A stretch of 64,000 nucleotides of DNA from Thecaphora thlaspeos (taxonomy: Eukaryota; Basidiomycota; Ustilaginomycetes; Urocystidales; Glomosporiaceae): positions 434,001 to 498,000 of the forward strand of contig UWYS01000016.1 of assembly GCA_900291925.1 (NCBI GenBank). Reading direction: 5' to 3'. Positions 22,068-32,167 of this stretch are shown here, in pieces (positions within the stretch are counted from its first letter, which is position 1; each line of letters opens with the position of its first letter). A model generated the notes under the pieces. The model was not told where the DNA came from, made no database searches, and was given only the letters and a program-made list of their open reading frames with translations. The translations under genes and the position numbers were made by a program.

Positions 22068-25000
22068 TTAGTTCTTGTGCGTCAGTTGGTCAACGACCAG
22101 CACGCCATCCCATTCGGCGAACGGATAGCTGTAGCTGCCGAGGAATTGCTTGACGAAGCTGGCCACCTTGACGCGCCGCTTGTCTGTTTCCTTGCTGCTA
22201 TGCCGCTCGCGCCCGATAGCCAGGTAAGCCAGCCCCTGGATCCCTTCCCTCTCGAGGCCGAGCAGGAATTCTTCCACCACCTCGACCGCCTCCTGCGAGT
22301 GGAGACCGTGCAGGTCGAGGAACGACTCGGTCCGCTCGTCGACCGATAGGTGCGCCGCCATCGACGACGGCATCTGCACCTGCAGCGCCGACGCCTTGAC
22401 CACGCCCAGGCACAACCCGAGTCCGTTGCCAACCACCTTGCCCTTCACGCCGCGCGTGCCCGGCTCGTCGCTCTGGTTTGCCGCGACGCCTGAGCCGGCC
22501 TCGACCGGGTCGGTCAGCCGCGCTCGCAGCGCCGTCATCCGATCGCGCAATATCTCGCGCGCCGCCCCGCGTGACTGGTCCTGGAAGCGGTCGTTGATCT
22601 CGGCCGCCTCGTGGCTCCAACGCTTGGCCGCCGCGAAATCGCCGCGGCGGAAAGCGTCCGACGCGCGGGCGAGGAGCCTGTTGCGCTGCTCGGCCAGTGC
22701 CAGCGAGGAGCCTCGGTGCGCCGCGTACGACGAGGCCGCCTGCCTGCCCGTCGCGATCGTCGGCAACAGCAGCGGCGCACGCAGCGCGATCCGCGCCGAG
22801 CCTCGCGCCCCGCCCGCATCGCCTGCCTTCTGTTGTTGCTGCTGCTGCGCCGACGACGACGATGACGATGCGCCTGCAGGCCTGGTCAGCCCGCCCGCCT
22901 TGCTGTGTAGGCTAATGACGGCCTGGCCTTCTTTCTGGGCCAGCGCGAGCGGGCTGTTGTTGTTCCGCTGCAGCGCCGCTGACCATCGCCCGCGGTTGGA
23001 GACCGCCGCCGCTGCCTTGGGCCCCGTCGAAGCGGCGCCCAGTCCCAGCTCCGGAAAGTCATCGCTGGCTGCCTTGGTTGTCGATGCGGCCACTTCGCTG
23101 TCGCCGCCGGCGGGGCTAAGGCCGTCGTCGACTTGAGCGCCTGTGATGCCCGCCGCCAGCACGTTGAGCGCCTCGTAGTCGTGCAGGAAGTTGCACGGAT
23201 TGTGCGCGCACTGGCCCTTGAGCCAGTACCGACAAACAGCGCGTCCCAGGTCGTGGGAGAACTTGCAGTCGCTCCGGCGGCACTCGCCTGCGAGGAAGTA
23301 GCGGCAGACCTTGGCGCCATGGAGCGCTCCCGCCAGACCGGCAGGCGTCACCCCGGGGCTCATCGGGGCCAACGCCGACGCCGAAGCAGGCGTCGGGCTG
23401 TAGCCTCGTCCTGCACCGAGGTTGCTGTTGCTGCCGTTGAGCCTCGCGGCCGAGCCGAAGCGGCCGCCGTTGCGGTGCATCGATGAGAAAGCCTCGCGGT
23501 TCAAGACATTGACGCCGGCGCGGATATTGGGGGCGGCCGATGCAGCAGACGCAGTGGCGGCGGCGGTGGCATGCTCGAGGCGAGGCGACGAAGCGGCAGT
23601 GGCACCGGCGGCGGCAGCTCCCCACTGCTTTACCGTTCCGGGCGCGCCGGAGAGGATCGAGCGCGAGCCGTCGCCGAGAGGCTTGCCGCCGTTCTCCGAG
23701 ATGGCGTTGAGCGTGCGCTCAAAGTCGTAGCCGTTGGCCATCAGGGCCTCGTCGACCTGCTCAGGGCTCCACTCGGCCATGCCCTGCTTGGTCTCGGTAA
23801 CGAGGATCGAGTAGAGCAGGTCGAACGGCGTCATCCCGGCGCTGCCGAAGCCGGCCGCTTCGTCGTCACCATCGAGGTCGGCCGGCAGCACTGCCGCTCC
23901 CGCTCCCGGCCCCGGCCCTAGACCACCGGCGCTGCCGGAACCGCCGCCGCCGTTGGACGAGGCCGCGCTGGCGCCGCTGCTGTACCAGTTGACCTCACTG
24001 GCGCCGTCGTGGCCGCCCGTCGCCCAGGGGACGGATTTCGTGGTTCCGAACGGCGAAAACTCATCGTCGTCATCGTCGCCGGCGCCGGCATGCGTCTTGT
24101 TAGCGAGCGCCAGGTTGGTGCTGCTGGCATTGGAGCTCGGGCGACGGGCAAGCCAGGGCGCCGTTCGCGCGGGCGTGGGTCCCGAAGACGTCGCGGCGAG
24201 GCTGGCGGTGGAGATGTTCTTGGGGCGGAACTCGGTCGCCGCGACGTTGAGACGTGGCGAGCTGAACGGCGAGGGCGAGGCGGGCCGGCTGGTGCTAGTG
24301 CTGGCGACGCTGAGGCCGGGCGGGATCGACGAGATGGGCGAGCCCATGCTCGTCTCGCCGCCAAGCGATGACGAGACGCTGGCGATCGAGAGGTGGGAGA
24401 GCGTCCTGTTCCAGGGACGCGGCGAGGCACGGGGCGAGCCAGACCCGATGACGCCGGGGTGAGGCTTGGGGCTGCCGCCAGACGATGAAGCAGCAGCGAG
24501 GCCGGGAGGTGGAATGCCGATGCTGCTCATCAGCGGCGAGGTGGCCTGATGGAGAAGCCCTCCGACACCATCGTTGCCGTTGCCGTTGCCGTTGCCACCG
24601 CCGCCGAGCCCAGGCGGGCCAGGGGTAGAGTGGGCCGAGGTGAAGGGCGGCTTCGAAGGGGTCCAGGGCCGCGACAACGAAAAGGAGCGGATGCTGGCCG
24701 GCCGCCGGGCGGGAGAAGCGTTTATGGAAGGCGCAAATGAGGCGCCGGTCGGGTTGCGGTCCTCGCGGTGGCGGTGGAGGAGCTCGAGGACGAGACTGTC
24801 TAAGCGCGCCGGGGTCGAGACAACGCCTTCGGAGCTGGACAAAGCCGTCGAGAGGGTGGCGCGGACGCGGTCAATGCGCTCCTCTTCGTCGAGTTCGGCG
24901 TTGTTGAGGAGAGCAAGGATCTCGGCAACGTGCTCGTGCGTTGGACTGACGCCACATGACGCCCTCGTCTGGAGGGTAGAGGCAGCGGAGGCCGAGGGTG

Positions 25001-25475
25001 TACGGTGCTGGTGGAGCGCCTGCATCGAAAGCTGTGCCGCCTTGAAGGAAGCGCTAAAGGGCGGCGAGGTTGCCATCTCGGACTCGTCGTCGTCGTCTTC
25101 TTCGTCGTCGTCATCGTCGCGGCCGTGGCCCTTGAGCCTCGACGCGCGGCGATCGCCTGCGCCGTCCTCTTCGGACGCCGATGCGGATGCGAAAGAGGAG
25201 AGCGACGACGGCCTGTGAAGCCTGAAGGTCGGGTTGAGATGGAGCTGTCCGCCGTGGCTTCCGTATGCGTGTCCGTAGCCGTTGCTGGGGGTGGAGGTGG
25301 AGGAGGACGAGGCTGTGGAGGTGGAGAGGGGGTTGGGCGAGACGGAGGTGGAAGATGACGAGGGCGTGGTGCTGGTGCTTGTGCTGGATGTGGTTGCTGT
25401 GGTGGCGAGGAGCGACTCGAGGAGCGCTCTGGCATGTCCGCCACCGCCTGCTGTTGGTGTGGAGGGCGATGACAT
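22068..25475 (-). CDS. CUE-like / double CCCH zinc finger / DUF1771 / Smr-domain protein
   Basis: An intron-free gene of 1135 residues. The first 540 residues are mostly Ser/Pro/Gly-rich with an acidic run. A CUE-like helix bundle (WSPEQVDEALMANGYDFERT) lies near 548-590. Two CCCH fingers with C-x7-C-x4-C-x3-H spacing (CRYFLAGECRRSDCKFSH and CRYWLKGQCAHNPCNFLH) lie near 722-764. A DUF1771 helix (AEQRNRLLARASDAFRRGDF) lies near 920-963. The C-terminal Smr domain starts at FLDLHGLHSQEAVEVV near 1050 and runs to the end. The combination suggests an RNA-binding protein, possibly an Smr nuclease acting in ribosome-associated mRNA decay. The usual GxGxHS loop reads GRERHSS here. Confidence 0.85.
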   Translation of the reverse strand: MSSPSTPTAGGGGHARALLESLLATTATTSSTSTSTTPSSSSTSVSPNPLSTSTASSSSTSTPSNGYGHAYGSHGGQLHLNPTFRLHRPSSLSSFASASASEEDGAGDRRASRLKGHGRDDDDDEEDDDDESEMATSPPFSASFKAAQLSMQALHQHRTPSASAASTLQTRASCGVSPTHEHVAEILALLNNAELDEEERIDRVRATLSTALSSSEGVVSTPARLDSLVLELLHRHREDRNPTGASFAPSINASPARRPASIRSFSLSRPWTPSKPPFTSAHSTPGPPGLGGGGNGNGNGNDGVGGLLHQATSPLMSSIGIPPPGLAAASSSGGSPKPHPGVIGSGSPRASPRPWNRTLSHLSIASVSSSLGGETSMGSPISSIPPGLSVASTSTSRPASPSPFSSPRLNVAATEFRPKNISTASLAATSSGPTPARTAPWLARRPSSNASSTNLALANKTHAGAGDDDDDEFSPFGTTKSVPWATGGHDGASEVNWYSSGASAASSNGGGGSGSAGGLGPGPGAGAAVLPADLDGDDEAAGFGSAGMTPFDLLYSILVTETKQGMAEWSPEQVDEALMANGYDFERTLNAISENGGKPLGDGSRSILSGAPGTVKQWGAAAAGATAASSPRLEHATAAATASAASAAPNIRAGVNVLNREAFSSMHRNGGRFGSAARLNGSNSNLGAGRGYSPTPASASALAPMSPGVTPAGLAGALHGAKVCRYFLAGECRRSDCKFSHDLGRAVCRYWLKGQCAHNPCNFLHDYEALNVLAAGITGAQVDDGLSPAGGDSEVAASTTKAASDDFPELGLGAASTGPKAAAAVSNRGRWSAALQRNNNSPLALAQKEGQAVISLHSKAGGLTRPAGASSSSSSAQQQQQQKAGDAGGARGSARIALRAPLLLPTIATGRQAASSYAAHRGSSLALAEQRNRLLARASDAFRRGDFAAAKRWSHEAAEINDRFQDQSRGAAREILRDRMTALRARLTDPVEAGSGVAANQSDEPGTRGVKGKVVGNGLGLCLGVVKASALQVQMPSSMAAHLSVDERTESFLDLHGLHSQEAVEVVEEFLLGLEREGIQGLAYLAIGRERHSSKETDKRRVKVASFVKQFLGSYSYPFAEWDGVLVVDQLTHKN

Positions 25476-25964
25476 AGCACCCGGGGAGGCGGACGGAAAG
25501 GTGGTGCTGCGTACGAGGCGGTGCCGTGGACAAGGGGCGATGCTATGCGATGATGGTCAGTCAGGGTCGGACGAAAGGGGACAACAGCGCAAAGGCGGGA
25601 GTGGTCAGGGTAGGAGACGTGTGGTCAAGATACGCGAGCAGCTCAAGCCTTGGAGTAGCGGGGCTGCCAGTGGGAGGGGGGTCGCGTGTGTTGCAGTCTG
25701 CCGCGGCGTGCAACAGGCATCAGGCCGACGGATGCTATTCAGTAGGGGGTGGTGAGGAGGCGAGGGTGCCACGAAAAGCGCTGGACGTAGCGAGGCAGCC
25801 AGGAGCAGGGGATGGATGCGGTGCGGTGCGGTGCGGTGCGATGGTGGGGAAAGAGTAGCGGGCGGTGGTGATAGGGATGGTATGTAGAGGATTGGTGTGC
25901 GTACGTCGAGGGGACGAGAGGGGGGAAGGAGGGAAGGGGGGGAATGGTGTGGCGACGGGCGGCG

Positions 25965-25984
25965 CCCCCCCCCCCCCCCCCCCC
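25965..25984. repeat. Homopolymer run of 20 C
   Basis: Twenty consecutive C residues, flanked by GGCG and GGCG, lie just left of the minisatellite. Such runs are prone to sequencing and assembly error, so the exact length is uncertain. Confidence 0.85.
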
Positions 25985-26010
25985 GGCGCTACAGATAGAC
26001 GGTGGCTGAT

Positions 26011-26460
26011 CTGTGCGTGGCTGAGCTGATCTGTGCGTGGCTGAGCTGTGCGTGGCTGAGCTGATCTGTGCGTGGCTGATCTGTGCGTGGCTGAGCTGAT
26101 CTGTGCGTGGCTGAGCTGTGCGTGGCTGAGCTGATCTGTGCGTGGCTGAGCTGTGCGTGGCTGAGCTGATCTGTGCGTGGCTGATCTGTGCGTGGCTGAG
26201 CTGATCTGTGCGTGGCTGAGCTGTGCGTGGCTGAGCTGATCTGTGCGTGGCTGAGCTGTGCGTGGCTGAGCTGATCTGTGCGTGGCTGATCTGTGCGTGG
26301 CTGAGCTGATCTGTGCGTGGCTGAGCTGTGCGTGGCTGAGCTGATCTGTGCGTGGCTGATCTGTGCGTGGCTGAGCTGATCTGTGCGTGGCTGAGCTGTG
26401 CGTGGCTGAGCTGATCTGTGCGTGGCTGATCTGTGCGTGGCTGAGCTGATCTGTGCGTGG
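26011..26460. repeat. 35-bp minisatellite with two alternating variants
   Basis: Every unit is CTGTGCGTGG + CTGAGCTGAT + CTGTGCGTGG + either CTGAG or CTGAT. Twelve full units start at 26011 and at every 35 bp up to 26396; a 30-bp partial unit ends at 26460. In order, the variable 5-mer (G or T ending) reads G,T,G,G,T,G,G,T,G,T,G,T. There are no other substitutions. Because 35 is not a multiple of three and the unit has no stop on the minus strand, all three minus frames stay open; this is not a gene. Confidence 0.95.
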
Positions 26461-26802
26461 CTCGCCCGCTCTCTCGGCGGCCGACAAAGTTGCGTGTTGG
26501 GAGGCTGCCTCGAGCCATGCGCCCCTCTGGCTGGCCCGCGCCGTCGCCCCCCTTTTTTTTTTTCCTTTTTTTCGCACAGAGAGGCGGTGGTACGGTGTGT
26601 GAGCGAGCGCGGATGCGGCTCCGAGGCCACGCAACGTCTCGCGAGTCCCGAGCGGGCCTTCTTCGGCGGCACGTGCGCGCAGAGCGCTCGCTGCGCTCCA
26701 CCTTGGACCATCACCACCACCATCACCACCACCATCACCACCACCGTTGCCCTCTCTCCGCCCCTTCTTTCCAACCGCCTCCGCTTCCCCCCCGCAGCCG
26801 CG

Positions 26803-29099
26803 ATGTCGTCCTCCGCCTTCTCGTCGTCGCGCAGGCGCGAGCTTATCGACCGCATCCGCTATCCCAATCCCATCCCCCTCCCGCCCTACCCGCCCAAGCT
26901 CCTCGAGATCGCAACGGACCCCGCCCGCTATGCAGACCCCCACTTTGCAGATCGCCTCGCCTCCAGCCACCCGTTTCCCGTTCTCGTGGATGCACACGCA
27001 GGCATGCCCATCGACCTCGTCCGCTTCCAGGACCTTTGGGAAGACGACCTTTCCGAAGTCACCGTCGCTCCCAACGAGGCACTCGGACAAGACTACCTCG
27101 ACGATGCCGACGCCTTTCTCCTCCAGGACTTTTCTTCGGCACTCTCCAGCGTCGCCATTGCCGCTGCCGCTACCGCACCCGGTGCCGTTGGTATCGTCAC
27201 GTCGCTCCACGCTGCCGACGGCCCTGCTACCGCAGCCACTCTCGCAGCGGCACTTCAACAGAGGCAGGCGCTTGCCATCGGGCCTAGCGCAAAGACGGCC
27301 CTCGCCGCCGACGACGTCACCTGGCTGCGCAGGACTGAATACCTCTCCGCAGAGCAGAAAAAGGCCCGGCAGGCCGTCCAGAGGCCGCGCCAAGTCGAGA
27401 CCGTCAACACGTCGCGCGAGGCGCAGGTCAACAAGATCCAGCAGTGCTTCAAAGAGGCGCGGAAGCCTCTCGACCGCCTCGCCCACCCGACAAAGCGCCG
27501 CGTTACGGCCGTCTCGTCGTTCGAGCTGCTTCCGGACCCAGACACCTGGGCGACAGACTACCAGGTGGTCCGCTTCATCGACGCGCCCGGTCGCCTCTCG
27601 AACGGCGTCCCCATTGCCGACCCCAGGCTCGACGTCGCCCTCTTCCGCCCCGTCAGCGTCGGCAACGAGCAGCGCGTCTCCTACTACCTCCCCACGGGCG
27701 AGGACCTCGCAGATGACGTCGACGCACCCATGTCGCTCCTGGAGGAGGTCGAGCTCGAGGACGAAAAGGCGAGGCGGCTCCGCAAGAGGAGGCGCACCGG
27801 CAGGTTCCCCATTGCCGCAGGCTCCGGCGAGGGCCACTCAGAGGACCAGGAGGCCGACGCCAGCGGACCGTCGCGCAACGACGTCGGGACCGCGTACAAG
27901 TGGGTCCGCGACTACGTCCCCAAGGACACGGCCGAGAGCTCGCACGACGTCCTCCTCCTCAGCCTCGACGACGGCGTCCCGGACGAGGATCCCGACGTCG
28001 ACGTCGATCCGATCAAGGGTGCCAAGCGACGTGCCGCCAACGGCGGCGGCGACGCTGACGACGACGACGACGACGACGACGATGCCGATCTGTTCGGCGA
28101 CGACAGCGACGACATCGCGCAGGTCACGACGACGGCGGTCCCGCAGGCGGATCACGAGCGCAGGAAGCGGAGCCGGCGGAGCGAGCTCACAAAGGGCAAA
28201 GAGAGGGATGCGGCGCCGGACGGGACGGGCGCGACGCTCGCGTTCAAGTCGAAGCCGAAAGCTTACTACCACAAGGTCGGGATGCGCTTCACGCTGCGCG
28301 TGTGGAGGTCGAGGGTGAGTAACCGTCACGCCGCAGCTTCTCTAGCGTCACGGAGACGCACACGCCGACTGACACACCAGCCCTGCCTGTACCGTCGGAC
28401 CCCTTCCCACCTCGCCAGGTGGCCAACAACGAGAAGCTGCGCAGCAAGGACCGCCGCTATCCGGGCAAGTGGGACGTCATTACGCTGTCGAACCGCGAGC
28501 TGACGGAGCGGGAGAAGTTGCGGCGCTACCACATCCGAAGCCAGGTCGACGATATGGGAGCGCTGGATGCGTACGAGAGCAGCGCCGACGAGGCCGAAGA
28601 GGAGGACGAGGAGCTCGACACCCAGCCTCAGGCGCAGGCGCAGGCGCAGACTTCGAGCGGTGCATCCCGCGACGGTGACGGTGACACGGATGGCGCTGGA
28701 GAGGAGGGCGGTGAGGGTGAGACGGAACGAACCAATGTCGAGCAGGATAGAGATGGAGACAGAGACGGTATGCGCTCGTCGACGGCTGCAGAGGGGTCGC
28801 TGGAGGAGGATGAGGGAGCGGTAGCGAGCAAAGAGGACGCTCCAGGACAAGCCGAACGAGACAACAACGACGAGGATGACGATGCGACGGACGACGAAGA
28901 TGCCGGATCGATCGATGCGGATGAGGAGTTGGCGGCATTGCGCGCCGAGGCTGTCGAAGAAGGCGATGACGCTGTGGAGAAAGGGGATGAGGGGGAGGTG
29001 GGAGGTGGAAGGAGGTCGAGAAGGAGAGGTGCAGCAGGCGGTAGTAGCGATCAGCAGCAGAAGCGGGATGAGATGCAAGTCGACGAAGACGAGCAGTAG
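26803..29099 (+). CDS. PAF1: PAF1, subunit of the RNA polymerase II-associated Paf1 complex
   Basis: Exons 26803-28314 and 28419-29099 encode 730 residues; the 104-bp intron has a GTGAGT donor and a CCAG acceptor and falls between codons. The family core includes YPNPIPLPPYPPKLLEI near residue 20, YLSAEQKKARQAVQRPRQVE, FELLPDPDTWATDYQVVRF and YKWVRDYVPKD. Exon 2 continues LSNRELTEREKLRRYHIRSQ and ends in a long acidic tail, as in yeast Paf1. The complex couples elongation to H2B ubiquitination and H3 methylation in the nucleus. The ATG follows (CAC)n and CCGCAGCCGCG leader sequence. Confidence 0.93.
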
Positions 29100-29245
29100 C
29101 GAAAGGTTACCCGCAACTATCATTACCTACCATTACACCCGAGAGAGGGGCCAGAACGAAAGTTGAACCTGATCTGCTCTCAGAATGGCCTTGTGGTAGC
29201 CCCGCCATCTAGGCGGCATCGGGGAACATGCTACAGATCTACCAT

Positions 29246-29918
29246 CTACTGCAACCTCGCCAGGCCGACCTCCATCCTCTCTCGACCATCCGTCTCCTGT
29301 GGAGACTCGATCATAGGAACAAGCCACGACGTATGCCTCGCATCAATTCTCCTCCAAACAGTTTCGATAGTGTTGGGGAGAGGGACGGGTGGATGGGTGG
29401 TATATATGTCGTCTATCGTGTCGTTCAAGAGATGGAGCGACGACGTGGAAGGCGGAAGGATATCGACATCGACGTCTTCAACATCATGTCGGTAAGACGA
29501 ACAGGGAAGAGGAGGAGAAGGGCATGTCTCGCATTGCGTCGGTGGAACGTCGTCGAAAGGAGCGTCGATCGGCGTGGGGAGAGACGTGTCGTCGGAAGCG
29601 GTAGTCTCGCTGGTATCGATTCGATCTTGCTTCGTTTCGGATCGTGTGGATGGTGTGGATCGTTGACGACGACGGCGTCGTTGTCTAGACGGTATTGATG
29701 TCGCTCCATCCGAGGGCGTGTTGGGACGACGGGTGTGTTTTCTCTTTGTCCTTTCCCCCCTCCCCCTCCCCCTCGTCGTCATCGTCGTCGTCGCGGTGGT
29801 GGTGGGGTGAAGACCAACTTTCCATCGCGTCGTCGGCGTTCGACTCGGTGGGAAATACGATTTCATCCCCGAGACGATCGTCTAGCGCAGCTTGATCTCC
29901 TCGCAGCAGGTCAAACAT
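29246..29918 (-). CDS. Unrecognised protein, probably spliced
   Basis: Two minus-strand frames have coding-like composition. The first starts at the ATG at 29918 (MFDLLRGDQAALDDRLGDEI) and becomes acidic, ending near 29685. The second covers the C-terminal part, with TIETVWRRIDARHTSWLVPM, and stops at 29246. They are in different frames, so an intron somewhere in 29600-29690 would have to join them; no strong donor was found (GTCTAG at the end of the first frame is weak). No family was recognised. Confidence 0.3.
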
Positions 29919-30309
29919 CGTTCGTATGCTCGGGTATGGTAGGGATAGGCAGAAGGAATGATTTCGTCTCGTTTCGCTTCGTTGCTTGGTATAGTGCAGA
30001 ACGCATCGACAGACGAAAGGGTTTCTTGTACCGTTCCCCTCTCCCCTCCCCCTTCTGGCAGACATGCCCCAACAAACATCCTCTTGCTTCGTCTCACATA
30101 GCGACCACCCTACGCTACGCTACGCTACTCTCTCTCTTTCCGCTCGACGTTCCCACTGTGCGGACCATCTACACAGTGCAGAGCGGAAGGCAAGGGACAG
30201 AACACACCTCTGATCTCTCTTCCTTCCCTTCCTCTTGTTCCTTTGAATCCGCTCCGTCTGGTCTTTCCATCCAACGTCTTTCCGCAAGGTGCAAGGTATA
30301 TTTTCAAGT

Positions 30310-30742
30310 CTATCCTACACCTCGTCCATCCTGGTCCCTTGCGCTCTTGGAAAGACGTGAAGATCCGTGACCAAGACAAAAGCGTACCACGTCCTTTCCC
30401 GTTCGTGGAGGGCGGGTGGAAAGCGGGAGAGTGGAATCTGCCAGTCGAAAAAGGATGTAAGTTCATCCCCCTTTCCCTCCGGCCTTGCCCCACTTTACTC
30501 ACCTACGGCAACGAGCAGGTAGACAAGCAAGACGAGGATGGGGAAGAGACCGTTCAAAAGTCTCGTCACTTTGCCCTTTTTCTTTGCGCGCAACGGTTGT
30601 GTTGCGCAGTTCCGCTGAATTCCCACTCGGATGCGCAGAATACGCCATCGTCACGTCTGCATCCCGCGCAACGTACCACCCGCTCAGACGTCCGGCAACC
30701 GAGTCGATTAGCGTCTTGATAGCTTAGCTTCTCTCTTCTCAT
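30310..30742 (-). CDS. Possible small single-pass membrane protein
   Basis: Three exons, 30742-30677, 30614-30503 and 30437-30310, would give 101 residues with phase-consistent junctions. Exon 2 reads RAKKKGKVTRLLNGLFPILV and on into VLLVYLLVAV, a basic stretch followed by one strong transmembrane helix. Donors are GTACGT and GTGAGT; acceptors are ATTCAG and GGCAG. The introns would be only 62 and 65 bp, shorter than any other in the window, and no family was recognised. A rival plus-strand reading exists over the same bases. Confidence 0.22.
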
Positions 30743-31077
30743 CGCCTCTGACCCCGCCTCCGCTGCCTGAATCTTCCTCGGAAAGGGAGAAAGGAAGGAA
30801 GGACAGGGCGATCACTTCGCGTGTGTGTGTGTTTCACGTTGAATACTTCCCGGACAGCGTGGGGCAGCGAGGTAGGGTGGATAGAAGTACATGCCGGATC
30901 GTTCGTTGAGAGGAGCTTTGCGTACGGATGCCGAGACGCGACAGAGTAGCTGGCGGAGACTGCATCGGAAGGAGAGTCGCACGGATGCGATACCCTGCGG
31001 TGCGATGGACCGGGGCGCGCGTCGTCGTCTCGTCGACAGGATGCAAGGAAAAGACGTCTGTTTGGTTGGCCGTTTGT

Positions 31078-32013
31078 TTAGCGGTCCTCGGCCCATTCCT
31101 GGAGGCGGGGCGGGGCAGAGCGGAGGCAGGGAGGGAGGAGGAGCAGGAGGAGCAGGAGGAGCAGGAGGAACGACGGGGAAGAGGGTGTTCAGGCCAGCTT
31201 GACGCGCAGAGAAGACGGAGCCTGGCCGGGCACTCACGTTCTCCTTCCTGATCTGGGCCTCTTCTTCGGGCGTGAAGTCGTTCTGGATGTTGAAAAGCTT
31301 GCGGATCTCTTCGGGGGTCTTGCCCTTGATCATGTTGGCGCTGCACAGGTCGACAAAGGAGGGGCGGGACACGGCGAGTCGGCATCAGCGTCTATCACAG
31401 GTCGAGGCTTGCTATGCAGCGTGCGACGGGGGCGCGCGGGCGAGACGTACACAGTCTTGCATCCGACATCGAGGAGGGGCTTGATGTCCAGGTAGTTTGC
31501 CGCAAGGATGATTTCGAAGAGCATCTCCTGGTCGACCTGGATGAACTTGGTGTCCCACTCCGAGATGTCGGTGGTCCTCCTGCGCGACTCCTCGGCGTCG
31601 TCGGCGGGCGGCGGGGGGTCGTTGCGGTGGTGCGCGCAGTATTCCAGAACCTGGCCGAGTGGAGAAAGGGCGGATTGGGTGTGGCGTTGGAGGAGACGTC
31701 AGTGGGCGAGGCGGGCTGCTAGGCTGCGGGCTGCTGACCTTTTTAAGGACGTTGGAGGAGACGTTGGGGAGGGGGATGGGCATGTCGGTGTCCCCAATGT
31801 CTGTCAGAGGGGCGGGCAGGCAAGGGAAGAGGAGATGACAAAGTTGTAAGCGGGCATGTCGCAGGAGGGCAGGGTGGTGCAGGGCGATGTGTGCAGAGTG
31901 GAGCTGGGGCGGGAGCGGGCACCTTCGAGCATCTGCTTGATGAGGACGGAGCGCTCTGCGACGTCCTTGTCGACGGTGAACTGCTCGTTGTCCGAGGTGG
32001 TGAGAGAGACCAT
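31078..32013 (-). CDS. SKP1: SKP1, adaptor of SCF ubiquitin ligases
   Basis: Five exons, 32013-31923, 31800-31739, 31650-31451, 31340-31238 and 31098-31078, encode 158 residues, the normal length. The product starts [20 protein letters not shown]. It runs through [55 protein letters not shown] and [20 protein letters not shown], and ends RKENEWAEDR. These include the cullin-binding BTB fold and the C-terminal F-box-binding helices. Introns are 122, 88, 110 and 139 bp. The last exon is 21 nt and was placed from the conserved WAE end. An F-box gene lies 10 kb away. Confidence 0.95.
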
Positions 32014-32049
32014 GATGTGCGGTAAAGACTTGTCGCTGAGGTGAGGTGA

Positions 32050-32126
32050 CGTGTACGTGTGTACGTGTGTGTGTGTGTGTGTTTGTGCGGGTGGCGGGTG
32101 GCGGGTGGCGGGTGGCGGGTGGCAGG
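32050..32126. repeat. (GT)n followed by GGGTGGC minisatellite in the SKP1 leader/promoter
   Basis: A GT run (about 32065-32086) is followed by five copies of a 7-bp unit GGGTGGC (to about 32126). On the SKP1 sense strand this gives a C-rich block and then CA repeats starting about 40 nt before the ATG. Confidence 0.85.
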
Positions 32127-32158
32127 GTGATGGTGGGTGGGAGGGGAGAAAGCGGGGC

Positions 32159-32167
32159 GGTGGCAAA
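32159..32167 (+). promoter_or_regulatory. PACE-like element (GGTGGCAAA) upstream of SKP1
   Basis: The nine bases equal the yeast proteasome-associated control element bound by Rpn4. The site lies 146 bp upstream of the SKP1 start. Function in this lineage is an inference; a second promoter copy is at RPT5. Confidence 0.45.

Larger units (their letters stand above)
25476..26802. other. Divergent promoter region with minisatellite, CCCH-Smr / PAF1
   Basis: The 1.3-kb interval lies between two divergent start codons. It holds a C20 run (25965-25984), the 35-bp minisatellite (26011-26460), a T-rich tract (26551-26572) and a (CAC)n tract (26708-26745) just before the PAF1 ATG. Confidence 0.6.
29100..31077. 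other. Interval between PAF1 and SKP1 with unresolved coding-like segments
   Basis: Almost 2 kb lie between the PAF1 stop and the SKP1 stop. Codon-like composition is seen on the minus strand at 29246-29918 and 30310-30742, listed separately with low confidence. On the plus strand a GTAAGT donor (30457) and a GAGCAG acceptor (ending 30518) could join a rival frame over the same bases. The stretch 30750-31077 holds a (GT)n run near 30820-30831 and appears to be SKP1 3' sequence. Confidence 0.45.

Noticed and set aside
26011..26460. Regular repeat array considered as CRISPR
   Set aside because: Units are contiguous with no unique spacers and the genome is eukaryotic; it is a minisatellite.
25735..27837. 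Minus-strand frame of 700 codons and two overlapping ones through the minisatellite
   Set aside because: All three frames are open only because the 35-bp unit lacks stops on that strand; the left part is repeat peptide and the right part is antisense to PAF1.
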